A DNA stretch of 46,592 nt from contig DEYT01000031.1 in NCBI GenBank assembly GCA_002364975.1, positions 1 through 46,592 of the forward strand. Reading direction: 5' to 3'. Made by a program: the position numbers and the translations under genes. Source of the DNA: Opitutia bacterium UBA3151. GTDB taxonomy: Bacteria; Verrucomicrobiota; Verrucomicrobiia; Opitutales; Seribacteraceae. Shown piece by piece: positions 17,866-26,554 of this stretch (positions within the stretch are counted from its first letter, which is position 1; the number at the start of each line of letters is the position of its first letter). A model generated the notes under the pieces. That model had not been told where the DNA came from. It worked only from the letters and a program-made list of their open reading frames with translations, and ran no database searches.

Positions 17866-18336
17866 GTGGGTAAGACCAAGAGGAAAGATTTTATCGTAAT
17901 CAAGCCGATCTGGTGGAGGCAACTTGGCTTTACTTTGTTTTTATTTATTTGTTCCATTTACTTCGCATTTATGGACTTTTTAGGACCTGTAGCCGGTTGG
18001 ATTATTACGGTTTTGGCACTGTTAATTTCGATCCTTAATTTTGCGGACCAATTGCTTACCTGGTCGAGGTTAAGAATCGACCGAGATGGTTTTGACTTGA
18101 GAACTTGGTGGGGAAGAAAAAAAGTACCTCATCAAAATATTGAGAGTTTTGAATGGGAAGAATATATGAACCGCAAGCTGATCATGGTGAGGTTGAGGAG
18201 CCGTGTCGGGGATGAGCAAGCTGGCAAGGAAATTCCTTTTCCCTGTGCCTTTGGCCGACCGGTTGATGAAGTCATCAAAGTTTTGAGAGATGGACTGGAC
18301 AAGACCCCAAGGCAATCCCTCAATCAAAAAGAATGA
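17866..18336 (+). CDS. Small membrane protein with two TM helices and a PH-like cytosolic domain, 156 aa
   Basis: The N-terminus is basic and is followed by two hydrophobic helices at about residues 18-38 and 42-64. The remaining 90 residues (WSRLRIDRDGFDLRTWW, VPHQNIESFEW) resemble small bacterial PH-like domains found in membrane proteins of unknown role. The start is GTG at 17866, 41 bases after lysS; no better ATG precedes the first helix. It converges with ccsA, with one base between the stops. No function can be assigned. Confidence 0.65.
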   Translation: MGKTKRKDFIVIKPIWWRQLGFTLFLFICSIYFAFMDFLGPVAGWIITVLALLISILNFADQLLTWSRLRIDRDGFDLRTWWGRKKVPHQNIESFEWEEYMNRKLIMVRLRSRVGDEQAGKEIPFPCAFGRPVDEVIKVLRDGLDKTPRQSLNQKE

Positions 18337-18337
18337 G

Positions 18338-20563
18338 CTAACCAGTTTTGATACTTGGTCTTCTAAAAAGGATCGGCACGGTATAGGCCAAGGCAATCAG
18401 AACAACTTGGGAAACAATAAAAGACATCAATGGATTGAAAGCCTTGTCCATAAAGCCATAAGAGTGAAGCCCGACGCCTAACATGTTGGTGCCAAACCAA
18501 GACCAAGATGTGACTACATTTCCAAAGATGGCCAAGGTAGAAATTCCGCGGATCCGTGCAACACCGGACCACCTGGCGTGGAGAATGATTGCATTCCAAA
18601 TAACAATAAGCAAAGCACCATTCTCTTTGGCATCCCATCCCCAAAATCGACCCCATGATTGATCTGCCCAGATTCCGCCCAAAACGGTTCCAATCAGGCT
18701 GAAAAATAAGGAGAAACAAGTAATTCCAAAAATCATGGATCCCAAAGTTTTCTCAACTTGCTTGCGTGAGGAGGAAAGAAGGCTTGATAATTTACCATTA
18801 CTGTTGGGAGAAGTAGTGACTTGAAAAAGGAGATAATGGATCACATAGGCTATGCCTAAGAATCCAGCTAGAAAAGTGGTGGAGTATCCAATAGTGACCG
18901 TGACCACATGGGTGGCTAACCAAAAATTTGAGTCAAGCACAGCTCTCATCATTTCCATGGTGTCACCCGTTGGATTAAGGGAGGAATCCAAGCTCAGGTT
19001 GTGAGCGATTACCAAACTTCCACAACCCACTACTGCACCCATCGCGGAAGCGATTCCGAGCCTTAGGTATTTTTCAGTAAACCAGCAAAGTAAAACCGCA
19101 CCCCATCCAATGAAAAGGGCCGATGAATAGAGGTTGGTAACCGGAGGCCTGCCTTCAATATACATTCTCCCCAACAAACCAAAAGTGTGAGCTAAAAGGA
19201 TGATCAAGGTCAGTTGATAGGCAACATTACGAAAGCTTGTTGCGTGCTTTGAATTAAATTTTGCACTATCAGAAGCGAGGCAGAGCCAAGAGAGGCAGGC
19301 AGAGACAAAAATAATAATGTAGGCCAAAGAGCTTCTGTAAAAAGGTTCGTATTCATTGTAAGTTTTTTCGAAAATAATCTTCCCAACTTGGTCAGGTGCA
19401 CGCTCTTCGCATGCATTACGAATCGAAGCAACTGCAGAGTTGAATCGGACTGGATCGTTATCAAGGAATGAGGTCCTGAGGTCTTCATAAGATTGCAGGA
19501 TAGGGTCAACTTCTCTGCGAAGCTTGATTGCCTCAGCATACTGAGCGGCGAATAGGGCACTCGGGTTCATCTTTTCGGTTTCATAAATGAAATCGATTTT
19601 CTTTTTTAATTCATTTGGCTCGGTTAAAACCAATTCACGGAGGAGGGAAGAGAACTGAACAGGATCAAGGTTTCTCTTTTCTTGGGAGTCGAGAGGTTCT
19701 TCACCCACCAATGACTCACCCACTTTTCGCCATTTTTTCTTGGTATCCTCAGGCTCTGGAGGCACAGGGAAAAATTCAGACCATAGATTAGCCCTCGAAT
19801 AATGGTCGAGCATGAAAACCACCTTGGCGAATTCATTACTTCCCATTCGGATCGAATCTGCATCCTTAGAGATAGCCTGGGTTAGGTCTCGAAAGCGTTG
19901 GTATTCAGAAATCAGATCAGGGTCAGTTTCGGGGTTGAAAAACAGGTCCTCAATACCCAAGTCGGCAATCATTTCACTATCGGATGGTGGGGCGGGGGGG
20001 GAGAGGGTGTGCTTAAGTTTTCGGTAAAGTATTAAACTACGGTAGAGATCGATAATATTCTGATCAAAACTATCCTGTTTTTCCCTTTCCAATTTGCCCG
20101 ACTCCCGGGCACTTTGATCAATCTGCTCTAAAAAGGGTTCGAGGTCATTGTACGAGTAAAATTTTCCATCCTCTGCAAACTTTCGATTTAGTAGACCAAG
20201 GACTTGATCATGGTCTACAACGAAAGTCTTTAATTTATCTGCTTCTTCAGGATTAAACAAAACTTTGGCAAACCATTCGATCGCTGGGATTTTGGTACCA
20301 CTTTCATCCAGAGCAGTCCTTTTGTTTCGAAGAACCAGTAAGGTATTGCGGGCTACGCTATCCATTGGCTTGACTCTTCCGCCCCGGAGGACTGGGATGT
20401 GGGAGAAGCCTTCCAAATCTATAATATCAGTTTCAGGTTTGGATTCAGGAGTGAAAAAATCGAACAAGGACGACCTTGTAGATCCCATCGGCAAAATAGC
20501 TACATAAAGACCCAGGCAAAAAAGAAATCCTGGAAATATGGGAAACTTAGTCAGGAAATTCAT
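18338..20563 (-). CDS. ccsA: Cytochrome c maturation protein CcsA/ResC with long N-terminal domain, 741 aa
   Basis: It forms the haem-handling part of the type II (ResBC) cytochrome c maturation machine with the ResB protein encoded upstream. The chosen ATG (20561-20563) overlaps the resB stop by 4 bases and gives an immediate signal-anchor; the longer open frame is inside resB. Residues about 45-430 are a large soluble region starting with IPVLRGGRVKPMDSVARN, as in the long CcsA forms of several environmental phyla. The C-terminal half holds about eight TM helices and the haem-binding WWD motif GRFWGWDAKEN. Ordinary CcsA has about 300-400 aa. It would support a c-type cytochrome respiratory chain. 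Confidence 0.92.
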   Translation of the reverse strand: MNFLTKFPIFPGFLFCLGLYVAILPMGSTRSSLFDFFTPESKPETDIIDLEGFSHIPVLRGGRVKPMDSVARNTLLVLRNKRTALDESGTKIPAIEWFAKVLFNPEEADKLKTFVVDHDQVLGLLNRKFAEDGKFYSYNDLEPFLEQIDQSARESGKLEREKQDSFDQNIIDLYRSLILYRKLKHTLSPPAPPSDSEMIADLGIEDLFFNPETDPDLISEYQRFRDLTQAISKDADSIRMGSNEFAKVVFMLDHYSRANLWSEFFPVPPEPEDTKKKWRKVGESLVGEEPLDSQEKRNLDPVQFSSLLRELVLTEPNELKKKIDFIYETEKMNPSALFAAQYAEAIKLRREVDPILQSYEDLRTSFLDNDPVRFNSAVASIRNACEERAPDQVGKIIFEKTYNEYEPFYRSSLAYIIIFVSACLSWLCLASDSAKFNSKHATSFRNVAYQLTLIILLAHTFGLLGRMYIEGRPPVTNLYSSALFIGWGAVLLCWFTEKYLRLGIASAMGAVVGCGSLVIAHNLSLDSSLNPTGDTMEMMRAVLDSNFWLATHVVTVTIGYSTTFLAGFLGIAYVIHYLLFQVTTSPNSNGKLSSLLSSSRKQVEKTLGSMIFGITCFSLFFSLIGTVLGGIWADQSWGRFWGWDAKENGALLIVIWNAIILHARWSGVARIRGISTLAIFGNVVTSWSWFGTNMLGVGLHSYGFMDKAFNPLMSFIVSQVVLIALAYTVPILFRRPSIKTG

Positions 20564-21849
20564 ACCGCAGGAGCCGCTTTCGCTTGTTTTCGTAAAAAGG
20601 AAATTAAATGGAAACTGAATTGCCAGAGAAGTCCGATTGAAACCAAAATACAGGCAATGTAGGGAACCAACCAACTTGGGTTACGAATTACTTGGAAAAC
20701 GGAGTAGTCAGCTGCTTTATTCATTTGGTATTGATAAAAAGTTTTCCCGGCATGACGAAGTGGGGTGTTCATGTACACCAGTGCCTTTCGCTTCTGTCCA
20801 CTTTCAAGATTCAGGTTGATATGGCTCTCGAAATTATGAGGAATATCCGTGCCTTGATAAAATTCGTTTTCAATTCCAAGTAATTCGATTGAGAAAGGGA
20901 GATATTCACGTTTTGCTCTGAGTTCCATCCCCCATAGTCTACCGTCATATCGGATAGGTTGAAAAGAAAGACCCGCAAGTTTTGGATGGATTGATTCCCA
21001 CCTACTGTTGCCAGCAGGATGTGCCACCGCGGTCCAAGTGCCCAAACTCTCACTTTTGTCCAGAAGTTCAAATACCGCATAACTAAAATTGACACCTTCT
21101 GCACTAAAATCTTCCTCGATTGGCGTGATCGATAAATTCGATGAGACACCAACCCCGCGATCCACCCCAGCTGTTATATTTCCTCTGTTTTCTCCACTCT
21201 CTTTCAAATCAAAATTACAATTGGGACCAAAGCTCTTAACCCGAACCTTCAAAGGGAATTTTGGGGTGTTCAAAGTCCGCCCTACTTCAAGCATTTCCTC
21301 AGGAATTGCTACAACCTTACTTTCAGAAGCATCGGTAATGTCCGTAAACACCAGTTCGACCCCATGGAAGCGTTCCAAATAATTACTGGTCTCTCCCTTG
21401 TTGATTTGCATTCTTGATTCAACTTGAATGGCTTGGGTTACCATTTGACCAATTAAAAGAAGGATGATCCCCAGATGAATGATTTGGATCCCCATCTTCT
21501 TGTATGTCATTTGGAAGCGGGTAATAAAAGCCGCAATTAAATTAAGGATTAATAAGCCACCGAGCAAATATCCTCCCGGTATCGGGAGCGGGATGAAATT
21601 TAGAAATGATCCACCCCAAAATTCAGTGGGGTAGTACCAAATACCAAAAAAACTCTCAAAATACTCGGCCTGGGCTCCTCGAATTCCGATCCGAACCTGC
21701 TCGAGGGTGGCAACAAAGATTAAGACCATCGAAAGGCTAAGGAGGACCAAAGTGAGCCGAACCGACGACAAAGGAACTAGCCATGGGAAAGCCTTTTTAC
21801 GAACTCCTAGTGAAAAAGGACTTTTATTTTTTCGAGAATTAGCACACAT
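20560..21849 (-). CDS. resB: Cytochrome c biogenesis protein ResB/Ccs1
   Basis: It is the partner of CcsA in delivering haem to apocytochromes. The 429-residue protein has TM helices at about 28-48, 82-105 and 112-135, then a large extracytoplasmic domain, and a final TM helix near 395-420. Recognisable ResB features are FVATLEQVRIGI after the first helix, a MGIQIIHLGIILLLIG segment, and GKTFYQYQMN near the end. Its TGA overlaps the ccsA ATG (ATGA), which indicates translational coupling. The start is ATG 21847-21849. Confidence 0.9.
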   Translation of the reverse strand: MCANSRKNKSPFSLGVRKKAFPWLVPLSSVRLTLVLLSLSMVLIFVATLEQVRIGIRGAQAEYFESFFGIWYYPTEFWGGSFLNFIPLPIPGGYLLGGLLILNLIAAFITRFQMTYKKMGIQIIHLGIILLLIGQMVTQAIQVESRMQINKGETSNYLERFHGVELVFTDITDASESKVVAIPEEMLEVGRTLNTPKFPLKVRVKSFGPNCNFDLKESGENRGNITAGVDRGVGVSSNLSITPIEEDFSAEGVNFSYAVFELLDKSESLGTWTAVAHPAGNSRWESIHPKLAGLSFQPIRYDGRLWGMELRAKREYLPFSIELLGIENEFYQGTDIPHNFESHINLNLESGQKRKALVYMNTPLRHAGKTFYQYQMNKAADYSVFQVIRNPSWLVPYIACILVSIGLLWQFSFHLISFLRKQAKAAPAV

Positions 21850-21877
21850 GGGTTTAAGTTACATTAGAAAGCATGGG

Positions 21878-22909
21878 TCAATGATCATGGAAACAGACAG
21901 TACTCAATAAAGTAAGAAAATTTTCTTTCTCAACTCTTGCCAGCTCAGAATCGCCGATAAGTTTAAAAAACCAAGACTGGGATGGTCCAAAATAAAGAGC
22001 ACCGTAGACCGATTTTTCCTCATTTTCTGCAATCAATAACTGGGCAGATTTCTCGTCTATTATAATTTCGGAAACATATTTTGATTGAGAGTTGAGATTG
22101 ACCTCGGGAAGATTTACCTGCCCAAGCCAGCGGTTAATGTTGGGAAGCAAACCACCAACATCTCCCGGAAATGTGGTAATGGAAAAATCTAGCTCCATTC
22201 CATTTCCGTCTTGTACAAGAAAACTACCAACTCGCATTGAGGATGCCTTACCCGGTAACCAATGCTTTGGAGTCTCCCAAGTTGGATTTCCACTTGCTGT
22301 GGGAACCGGGGGGGGTGGTAATGCGGGCACAACCGCCCGAATTTCCTTTTTTCCAGCCCGTGCAATGATTGACCCAAGGAAATTGGTGAAAGACTCCATT
22401 TCCGCGTTAATAAGCTGAGCATCAGCGATAAAGGGAAAAAGCCAGGTATCCTGATCATTTCTCAAGATCGCAAGGAGAGCGGTGTTTGGGTTTTCACTCT
22501 GTACTCTTTCGGTTAGGCGAATCCAGTCGAAATTTTTACCCTCAATTTTTTTTACTTGAAGTACCTGATTCAAGGATTCTTGGTTAAACCCTTGGTATCC
22601 AAGTTCCATGCCAAACATATTGGTAATCTCCAGAGATGAGACCGCTTCACGAAAAGGCATCACTCCAATTCTTCCTTTCGGCCCAGAGTCTGTTTTGACA
22701 TGGAATGAACCAGCAAGAGGACCAGAAAGTTCCGGATTTTCACCCCAGTGATCGGGCAACTTCCAGACAATCACTGGGCCATCGTACTCGGGAGTGATGG
22801 AGTAGCTTTGAATTTCTGGATCTTCGCTACAGGAGCCAAAAAAACTTAGGATCCCCAAGAGAATACAAAATCTTCCGAGTGTGTTTGGGCTTAAATTGGA
22901 GAGGCACAT
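21878..22909 (-). CDS. Lipoprotein with two copies of an unnamed domain, 343 aa
   Basis: The chosen ATG at 22907-22909 gives a compact signal peptide ending in SFFGSC; the longer frame adds 14 residues with no support. Two segments of about 130 residues are alike: about 40-170 and about 205-340. Both begin with a P-x-x-W motif (WKLPDHWG; WETPKHWLPG), then an S/G-x-F-x-V strand, and end with a WFF/WLF segment followed by an aligned E-x-F-x-x-x-L helix. The second copy has FPGDVGGLLPNINRWLGQ. A Pro-rich linker separates them. It lies upstream of resB-ccsA on the same strand after 28 bases, so it may be part of the same operon. Function unknown. Confidence 0.7.
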   Translation of the reverse strand: MCLSNLSPNTLGRFCILLGILSFFGSCSEDPEIQSYSITPEYDGPVIVWKLPDHWGENPELSGPLAGSFHVKTDSGPKGRIGVMPFREAVSSLEITNMFGMELGYQGFNQESLNQVLQVKKIEGKNFDWIRLTERVQSENPNTALLAILRNDQDTWLFPFIADAQLINAEMESFTNFLGSIIARAGKKEIRAVVPALPPPPVPTASGNPTWETPKHWLPGKASSMRVGSFLVQDGNGMELDFSITTFPGDVGGLLPNINRWLGQVNLPEVNLNSQSKYVSEIIIDEKSAQLLIAENEEKSVYGALYFGPSQSWFFKLIGDSELARVEKENFLTLLSTVCFHDH

Positions 22910-22963
22910 CTGAACTGAAATATGTAGGCAACAGGCAACGAAGGCAACCATCAGAAGGAGAAT

Positions 22964-24067
22964 TTAGGCATTACATTTGAATAGGGCGACATCGCCATCC
23001 ATGAAAATATATTCCTTTCCTTCCAACCGAAGTTTACCATTTTCACGGGCCGCTTGCATGGACCCAGCGGTAATCAAATCAACATAGGAAACAACCTCTG
23101 CTTTAATGAAGCTCTTTTCAAAGTCCGTATGGATAACCCCTGCACACTGAGGTGCGGTCATTCCTTGCTTGAAAGTCCAGGCTCTTGCCTCTTTCTCTCC
23201 TGCTGTCAAATAACTGGCCAATCCGAGTAGTTGATAAGAAGCACGAATGAGGGATGTAACCCCAGAATCTTCCACCCCCATCGCCTCTAAATATTCTTTC
23301 GTCTCCTCGTCAGAGAGATCGGATAATTCCTCCTCCATTTTCGCTGAAATGATGCAACAATTTGCATCCTGTTGTTTACTCGCCCACTCCTGAAAGCCCG
23401 CGAGGTTTGGGTTTGATTCAGGATCGGCAACTTCATCTTCTTTCAAATTGCACGCATAAAGCATTGGTTTCGAGCTTAGTAGGCAAAATGACTTCATCCG
23501 AGAGCGTTCATCTTCATTCATCTCCAATAAATTAGCCGGTTTTCCCTGATCTAAATGAGGCATCAAACGCACGAGCAACTGAGCATTTGCAGCGGCTTCC
23601 TTATCCTGCCCCCTTGCTTTCTTCTCATTTTTTTGAAGTTGGCTGGTTGCAGATTCGACATCCGCGAGTACCAGTTCGGTCATTATTACTTCAGCATCTG
23701 CAATCGGATCAACCCTGCCCATGTTGTGAATGACATCTTCATCCTCAAAGCAACGCACTACATGCACGATCGCATCCACCTCTCGTACATTGGCCAGAAA
23801 TTTATTCCCCAATCCTTCCCCTTGACTAGCCCCCTCAACCAAACCGGCAATGTCCACCATTTCAATTGCTGCAGGGACTAGTGTTGAGGTACCCACAATC
23901 TTGGCAAGTGGTACAAGACGGGAGTCGGGCACCAGTACGACTCCAACATTGGGGTCAATGGTGCAAAAAGGATAATTAGCTGCCTCCGCCTTCCTTGTTT
24001 TGGTCAGGGCGTTGAAGAGAGTACTTTTTCCCACATTGGGTAAACCGACGATTCCTGCTTTTAGCAT
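22964..24067 (-). CDS. ychF: Ribosome-associated P-loop NTPase YchF (OLA1 family)
   Basis: This 367-residue protein matches YchF in length. The Walker A motif is GLPNVGKST (residues 8-16), switch II is VDIAGLVEGASQGEGLGNKFL, and the G4 site is CNLKEDE and not NKxD, which fits the ATP preference known for this family. A coiled-coil insert lies at about 130-160 and a C-terminal TGS domain at about 280-365 (GEKEARAWTF, IHTDFEKSFIKAEV). It would act at the ribosome in stress or translation quality control. The start is ATG 24065-24067. Confidence 0.96.
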   Translation of the reverse strand: MLKAGIVGLPNVGKSTLFNALTKTRKAEAANYPFCTIDPNVGVVLVPDSRLVPLAKIVGTSTLVPAAIEMVDIAGLVEGASQGEGLGNKFLANVREVDAIVHVVRCFEDEDVIHNMGRVDPIADAEVIMTELVLADVESATSQLQKNEKKARGQDKEAAANAQLLVRLMPHLDQGKPANLLEMNEDERSRMKSFCLLSSKPMLYACNLKEDEVADPESNPNLAGFQEWASKQQDANCCIISAKMEEELSDLSDEETKEYLEAMGVEDSGVTSLIRASYQLLGLASYLTAGEKEARAWTFKQGMTAPQCAGVIHTDFEKSFIKAEVVSYVDLITAGSMQAARENGKLRLEGKEYIFMDGDVALFKCNA

Positions 24068-24188
24068 AGCATTAAAAACCGATTAGTATGTCTGAGTCCT
24101 TGCAGTTGGTCAAGATTGCTTGCCCTAGAAACTGTAAGCTTTGGAATTGACGCTACCATCCTGATTCATAACCTTATACTTACATTGT

Positions 24189-24266
24189 GGCGATAGTAGC
24201 TCAGTTGGTTAGAGCACTGGTTTGTGGTACCAGGGGTCGCGGGTTCGAATCCCGTCTTTCGCCCCA
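24189..24266 (+). tRNA. tRNA-His (GTG anticodon)
   Basis: The cloverleaf folds by hand. The acceptor is GCGATAG against CTTTCGC with one U-U mismatch at pair 5-68. A leading G at 24189 pairs with C73, the G-1 identity element of tRNA-His. The D stem is GCTC/GAGC, the anticodon stem CTGGT/ACCAG with loop TTGTGGT (anticodon 24224-24226), and the T arm GCGGG-TTCGAAT-CCCGT. The CCA end is encoded at 24264-24266. It marks the left edge of the accessory region. Confidence 0.97.
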
Positions 24267-25391
24267 CTTTGTTCCTCATGAAAAAATGTGAAGTGAGCTG
24301 CAATCCCTCTTAAATAAAAGGAACTGGAGGAATTCATATTTATAAGTTATTTTTTCTTGAGTTTTTACACTACTTGCAACAACTACACCCTTTTTGGCAT
24401 ATTTGGGCAAAGTGACAGAAAAAAAAGGGTGGAGGGAGTCTGCTTACATCCTCAGGCCGTATCCTACTATCGATTTATCCCCGGGAAAAAATTTCGACAA
24501 TGGCAAAAAATGAGGATTTTTTGCTCAAATTAACTGTAACTTGTAAAGCTATTTTCCGATCAAAATGCCGTAAATGTGCTATGACACATATGACATTGTG
24601 TAAGGTGGCTAACAAAATTGCCAAGCCCTTATTCTGCTCGGATGAGCAAAAATACAGAAAAATCAACATATACGGACAAAGAGTTAGTCGCCTTGATTCC
24701 GACGAAGAGACAACCTGGTGAATCGAAAAGAGTGTGGTCTACACGAATCGCCAATCAGTTCTTCGAGGGATTGCTAAGGCATTACGAGATTCACGGGAAT
24801 TTGAAGCAACCGAGGCCTGAGAGGAGGGAGTGATTGGAGCGAGTTTGGCTGTAGGCAGTTGATAACGTTACGGGATCTACTTGCAAGAAGTTTCGGGATA
24901 TATTACTAATTTATTAACGAGTTTGAGGGACGAAGAACTTATTGAAAACTATAGTTTTTCAAATATTATTTTATTATCCTTATTTTATCATTGAAACTTT
25001 TATTTTATAATACGATATGATTATGAAATGAAACTTATTTTTGATTCAAATATTTGTAGATTTGCTAATCGAAATTATTTCAATTTTAAAATTAGAGTGG
25101 CATGCGGAGTAAGTAAAAACTGGGATACAGCTTTTCTACTTATTCTCGACTTGCTGGATTTTTCAAAGAAGTTGAGAATATGGTTTTCGCCTATCATCGA
25201 GAAAATAAAAAGAGAACAACCAAATGGATATTAAATATGCCCAAAACTTTCAGTGAAAAATCATAGAAAGGCCAGTCATCAAATTCACCTTTTTGGATTT
25301 TGGATAAAAGTTCAATTACAGTCCGCGACAAAACCGATTCCCCCTAGTAAAAGCAATTATTTTAAAAGTGAACCTCCAACAATAAAGCCAA
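24267..25391. other. Gene-poor AT-rich stretch downstream of tRNA-His
   Basis: About 1.1 kb separates tRNA-His from the next convincing gene. The part 24900-25080 is especially AT-rich with short A and T runs. Only one small frame (24642-24833) looks at all protein-like. I see no transposase or integrase remnant, no direct repeat of the tRNA 3' end, and no clear structured RNA. It may hold decayed genes or regulatory sequence for the island that follows. Confidence 0.5.
24642..24833 (+). CDS. Possible small protein, 63 aa, unknown
   Basis: From ATG 24642 the frame gives a hydrophilic product with a protein-like composition (KELVALIPTKRQPGESKR, then WSTRIANQFFEGLLRHYEIH) and a Pro/Arg/Glu-rich end. 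The middle could form a short helical domain. There is no good ribosome-binding site, and an overlapping frame (24500-24721) competes with it. I do not recognise the family. Confidence 0.35.
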   Translation: MSKNTEKSTYTDKELVALIPTKRQPGESKRVWSTRIANQFFEGLLRHYEIHGNLKQPRPERRE

Positions 25392-26510
25392 ATGATATGT
25401 CCAAAATGTGATTCTGTAACTAAATACAGAGACGCGTTTTCCAATTTAAAACTGGAATGTTCTTCCTGTAGTTATGTATATGCATTGGACCCAAAACAGA
25501 TGGGCTTTTCAGACCGACGCGTATGGAAAGTGGCTGAAAAACTTTCCAAAGGCGGGCGTTACTTTACTGAGCAACAACTTGCATGTGCCTGTCTTTCAAA
25601 GAGTGAAAGAAAAATTACCACGGGAACGCTCATTGGAGCAATCTGTGGATTGATTGCTTCATTATTGTTAACATTCAATGGAATCCCTATCCATGAATCG
25701 ATTATTATCGGAGTGGTGATAGGGCTTATTATCGGAGTATGCCTTACCAATTCTGGAGAAAAAGCCAAGCTTTGGACGGGAGTTCAGACCTATTGCTATA
25801 AAAAAGGTCACCAGTTTCTAATCACCCCTAAAAATGCCGAAGCAATCATTGGAAGGTTGGAAAAGAAAAACAAACTTACCTTTCAGGATTTTAATCCTGA
25901 TAAAGCCTTGATTGTGGATGACTTGGAATTCGTAGCACTATTATTACTTAACAACTTTCACAGAGACAGTAATTGTCTGATCCTCAGTGTGAATCATAAA
26001 AGTGGCCCTTTTTATGAATATTTCCTAAAACGCCAGCAATCCGAAAATAAACTACTTGTTTTTGCAGTGCATGACGGAGGTGCAGAGGAGGAGTTGATGG
26101 TTTCCAGAATCCAGAAAGACCCCAAATGGATAGGATGCGAAGAAATTACAGACCTTGGTTTGAGCAGAGAAACATTAACTAACTATAAAAATGGCACTTG
26201 GATAAATGAGGGAACGGGGTCTGTGCAGACCCACTCTCCCAAAAAGATAGATGAAAAATATCAAGGGTCCTGGCTCTTTCCGGTCGACTGCATTCCACCT
26301 GAAAAACTTAATCTATCTTTGAATGCCTGTATGGTAGGTGGATTTGAAATGCTGTCGCCACAAATGTTTGGGGCCATCGGCATGGCACCATCGACAGCTT
26401 CAAACAACACTGCTGGCGGCGATGGTTCATATTATGGCAATAGTGGCAGCGGTGCATCTTTTTCTTCATCAGATTATGGTGGCGGTGCAGGCTTTGATGA
26501 CTTCGGGTGA
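25392..26510 (+). CDS. Zinc-ribbon membrane protein with Gly/Ser-rich tail, 372 aa, unknown
   Basis: The N-terminus has a CPKC...CSSC pair spaced as a zinc ribbon (residues 3-27). Two hydrophobic Gly/Ile-rich segments (about 77-98 and 103-120) make a TM hairpin. Residues about 125-335 are soluble with no motif I know. The last 40 residues are Gly/Ser/Tyr/Asn-rich and end in GFDDFG; this low-complexity tail is reminiscent of TPM-domain membrane proteins, though the core does not clearly match. It is the first plus-strand gene of the island, 44 bases before the asparagine-synthetase-like gene, and may be co-transcribed. Confidence 0.7.
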   Translation: MICPKCDSVTKYRDAFSNLKLECSSCSYVYALDPKQMGFSDRRVWKVAEKLSKGGRYFTEQQLACACLSKSERKITTGTLIGAICGLIASLLLTFNGIPIHESIIIGVVIGLIIGVCLTNSGEKAKLWTGVQTYCYKKGHQFLITPKNAEAIIGRLEKKNKLTFQDFNPDKALIVDDLEFVALLLLNNFHRDSNCLILSVNHKSGPFYEYFLKRQQSENKLLVFAVHDGGAEEELMVSRIQKDPKWIGCEEITDLGLSRETLTNYKNGTWINEGTGSVQTHSPKKIDEKYQGSWLFPVDCIPPEKLNLSLNACMVGGFEMLSPQMFGAIGMAPSTASNNTAGGDGSYYGNSGSGASFSSSDYGGGAGFDDFG

Positions 26511-26554
26511 ATTTTTCTCAATTTCGATATTCTTAACCCAAGAAAAATAAGGAA

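Noticed and set aside
24500..24721. 73-residue plus-strand frame after tRNA-His
   Set aside because: It overlaps a better frame (24642-24833), and its Cys/Lys-rich sequence matches nothing.
25028..25234. 68-residue plus-strand frame in the AT-rich gap
   Set aside because: Low-complexity Phe/Ile/Lys composition and no ribosome-binding site or family resemblance.
24267..25391. Attachment site or integrase remnant after tRNA-His
   Set aside because: No repeat of the tRNA 3' end and no recombinase motif was found by eye.
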